Source: Candidatus Falkowiibacteriota bacterium (lineage in GTDB: Bacteria; Patescibacteriota; Patescibacteriia; Patescibacteriales; SZUA-104). From it: a DNA stretch of 5,960 nt. The DNA is taken from assembly GCA_003231075.1 (NCBI GenBank), contig QIIF01000030.1, positions 1-5,960 on the forward strand, given 5' to 3'. Under the pieces are notes generated by a model. The model did not search any database. It saw only the letters and a list, made by a program, of their open reading frames with translations, and was not told the origin of the DNA. Position numbers and translations under genes: made by a program. This document shows positions 4,208 through 5,960 of the stretch, piece after piece (the stretch's first letter is position 1; every line of letters starts with the position of its first letter).

Positions 4208-5623
4208 ATGAAGAAATCTGAATTATTTTTTTCTTTTTTATTGGTGCCGTTGGATTTTTTAATGATTGTATTGGCAGGCGTTTCGGCATATTATATCCGT
4301 TTTGCGGAATTCACTACCGAAATCAGGCCCGCTATTTTTAATTTGCCTTTTGAAAATTATTTGAAAATTTTAATAATTATCGCGTTGTTATGGCTTGTTA
4401 TTTTTGCTTTGTCAGGACTTTATAATATTAGGAACGCGAGAAAATTATCAAAAGAAATTATTAAAGTCGTCTTAGCTTGTTCAACCGGCTTGGTATTGAT
4501 AGTTGTGTTGATATTTATTAGGCGGGAATTGTTTGATTCCCGTTTTATTGTTTTGGCGGGATGGATTTTGGCTATTATTTATGTGAGCTTTAGCCGAAGC
4601 TTGGTAAGATTGACGCAAAGAGTTTTATTTAAATACGGCATAGGCGTTCATAAAGTTGTTTTGGTCGGAAACAGCCGGACGGCCGATAATTTAATGCGTT
4701 ATTATTCAAGCGCTAAAAATTCAGGCTTTGAAGTTGTTAAGCGATTGCGTAATTTTGATATGGAAACCGCTGAAAATCTCGCTGAAATGGTGAAAATAAA
4801 AAAAGTTGATGAAATAATCCAAAGCGATCCGAATTTAAGCAAAGCGGAAATTTTGCGATTGTATGATTTTGCCGACGAACATCATTTGACATTCAAATAC
4901 GCGGCGGATTTGCTTGGCGCTAAAGTGTTAAAAACAGAAGTGTCTGAAACCGCCGGCATTCCCATAGTGGAAGTTAAAAAAACTCCATTAGACGGATGGG
5001 GCAGGATTGTCAAACGCTTATTTGATATAATCGGCTCATTAATATTAATTATATTGCTTGCTCCCGTTTTAATATTAGTTGTTTTGATGATAAAATTTGA
5101 TTCACGCGGTCCGATATTTTTCTCGCGCCGAGACGACGGCAGCCCGGTTTATAGGGTGGGGCAGGGAGGAAAACTGTTCCGTTATTTTAAATTTCGTTCA
5201 ATGGTTCCGGGAATGGATAGCAAGAGATATACTGAACTCGCCGATAAAAATATACGCGATGACGGGCCGATGGTTAAAATTAAAGACGATCCGCGCGTTA
5301 CTCGTTTCGGCAGATTTATCAGGCGTTGGAGTATTGATGAATTAGCGGAGTTATTTTTGGTTTTTAAGGGAAATTTAAGCTTGGTCGGGCCTCGGCCGCA
5401 TTTACCCGAGGAAGTTGCCAAATATGAACATCATCACAAAAAGGCCTTAACCGTTAAGCCTGGTATGACCGGATTGGCGCAGATTTCCGGACGGAGCGAT
5501 TTATCTTTTGAAGAGGAAGTAAAACTTGATACTTACTATATAGAAAATTGGTCGTTGCTATTGGACTTAATAATACTCTTAAGAACGCCTTTAGCGGTTA
5601 TCAGGGGAAGAAAGGCGGAATGA
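4208..5623 (+). CDS. Polyprenyl-phosphate sugar-1-phosphate transferase (exopolysaccharide-type, WbaP/CpsE-like)
   Basis: This is the membrane enzyme that transfers a sugar-1-phosphate from a nucleotide sugar to undecaprenyl phosphate, the first step in building a surface polysaccharide or glycan repeat unit. At 471 residues it has the usual length of the two-domain family. The N-terminal part has four hydrophobic helices (about residues 8-31, 51-72, 84-104, 113-128), followed by a Rossmann-like segment starting KVVLVGNSRTAD (149-160). The C-terminal bacterial sugar transferase domain begins KRLFDIIGSL (269) with its membrane hairpin (about 273-296), then GPIFF (301), KFRSM (328-332), RVTRFGRFIRRWSIDEL (363-379, catalytic Asp-Glu region), SLVGPRP (391-397) and KPGMTGLAQISGR (417-429). 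The sugar specificity cannot be read from sequence. The ATG follows a repeat with no Shine-Dalgarno, but the N-terminus fits the family. The stop is TGA. Its position after rnpB suggests a local surface-glycan locus continuing downstream. Confidence 0.95.
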   Translation: MKKSELFFSFLLVPLDFLMIVLAGVSAYYIRFAEFTTEIRPAIFNLPFENYLKILIIIALLWLVIFALSGLYNIRNARKLSKEIIKVVLACSTGLVLIVVLIFIRRELFDSRFIVLAGWILAIIYVSFSRSLVRLTQRVLFKYGIGVHKVVLVGNSRTADNLMRYYSSAKNSGFEVVKRLRNFDMETAENLAEMVKIKKVDEIIQSDPNLSKAEILRLYDFADEHHLTFKYAADLLGAKVLKTEVSETAGIPIVEVKKTPLDGWGRIVKRLFDIIGSLILIILLAPVLILVVLMIKFDSRGPIFFSRRDDGSPVYRVGQGGKLFRYFKFRSMVPGMDSKRYTELADKNIRDDGPMVKIKDDPRVTRFGRFIRRWSIDELAELFLVFKGNLSLVGPRPHLPEEVAKYEHHHKKALTVKPGMTGLAQISGRSDLSFEEEVKLDTYYIENWSLLLDLIILLRTPLAVIRGRKAE

Positions 5624-5658
5624 TAAATTTACGCGCGGACAGGATAATATAAAATAAT

Positions 5659-5688
5659 TTGTGAAACGGCGCGCAATTATGCTATAAT
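5659..5688 (+). promoter_or_regulatory. Extended -10 promoter for the downstream partial gene
   Basis: TTGTGA (5659-5664), an 18-base spacer, then a consensus TATAAT (5683-5688) preceded by TGC, i.e. an extended -10. The predicted start is near 5695, giving a leader of about 27 bases before the ATG at 5722. This is the best promoter in the window and shows that the next gene is a separate transcription unit. Confidence 0.8.
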
Positions 5689-5721
5689 ATCTTTATAATT
5701 AAAATTTTTCAGCCATACTAT

Positions 5722-5960
5722 ATGAGAAAAAGAAAAAATAAATTTAATTCCGATTTTTTCAGTGAAAGTCCTTCTGATTTTGTAGTGAATTTAAAAGAGC
5801 AATTATTGGAAATGGAAAAAACGCGGGAGCGAGAAAAAAGTGAAAATCGTGGAATCGCAGATTTCTATGAGAAAATTAAAGCGTTTAGTTTTAAAAAATA
5901 TTTTATAAAAAATAGGAAAAAATTAAGCGGCAAAATAAAAATACCGTCTGTTGTATTTAA
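5722..5960 (+). CDS. Unrecognised lysine-rich protein, 3'-truncated by the window edge
   Basis: An open frame of 79 codons runs from ATG to the end of the window without a stop. It begins MRKRKNKFNSDFFSESPSDF. A charged segment likely to be alpha-helical (about residues 23-45, LKEQLLEMEKTREREK) follows, then FYEKIKAFSFKKYFIKNRKK and KIKIPSVVF, which may lead into a membrane segment beyond the edge. There is no visible ribosome binding site, but the strong promoter upstream supports expression. I recognise no family. A long basic cytoplasmic N-terminus before a membrane anchor is one plausible reading. Confidence 0.6.
   Translation, partial: MRKRKNKFNSDFFSESPSDFVVNLKEQLLEMEKTREREKSENRGIADFYEKIKAFSFKKYFIKNRKKLSGKIKIPSVVF

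Noticed and set aside
5097..5421. Overlapping ORFs on both strands within the sugar transferase
   Set aside because: They lie within the conserved transferase domain in other frames and have no supporting signals.
1272..5623. Alternative genetic code (TGA as sense codon)
   Set aside because: No TGA occurs inside the large ORFs, and the sugar transferase ends at TGA where the family normally ends.

Overview
The window looks like chromosome from a Candidate Phyla Radiation (Patescibacteria/Parcubacteria-like) bacterium. This is inference from several things: AT-rich, lysine-rich coding; standard-code TGA stops, which argues against the recoded Gracilibacteria/Absconditabacteria; a cysteinyl-tRNA synthetase with the [19 protein letters not shown] core that I associate with that group; few Shine-Dalgarno sites in front of the large genes; and many palindromic, low-complexity repeats in both genes and spacers. 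No taxonomic marker such as 16S rRNA is present.

Layout on the + strand. 2-1045 is the C-terminal ~95% of the Hsp40 co-chaperone DnaJ. 1046-1271 is a repeat-filled spacer with a 100-bp unit bounded by inverted repeats and a C8T8/A8G8 hairpin. 1272-2702 is cysS. A hairpin at 2711-2734 serves as terminator from both sides. On the minus strand, 2972-2746 holds two tiny overlapping ORFs, each coding for a short hydrophobic peptide with a basic tail and a good ribosome binding site. 3113-3184 is a large, nearly perfect inverted repeat. 3405-4117 is the RNase P RNA gene rnpB with its own promoter. It is about 300 nt longer than usual because of two long helical insertions, one at the P8/P9 position and one at P12. 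A CTGTCTGCCGT-type tandem/inverted repeat runs up to the start of a polyprenyl-phosphate sugar-1-phosphate transferase (4208-5623). A clear promoter at 5659-5688 precedes the first 79 codons of an unrecognised lysine-rich protein that runs off the window.

The genes do not form one pathway. They are housekeeping functions (protein folding, tRNA charging, tRNA 5' maturation) beside a cell-surface polysaccharide gene. What links the regions is repeats. A 30-bp repeat unit forms both arms of the intergenic hairpin at 3113-3184 and also sits exactly in frame, as ten codons, inside cysS. cysS carries a second palindrome and a 7-bp tandem repeat, also in frame. The RNase P RNA carries insertions that fold as extensions of peripheral helices. 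The most notable signal is therefore a population of small palindromic elements tolerated inside an essential enzyme and inside an essential catalytic RNA, alongside a possible new two-peptide membrane operon.
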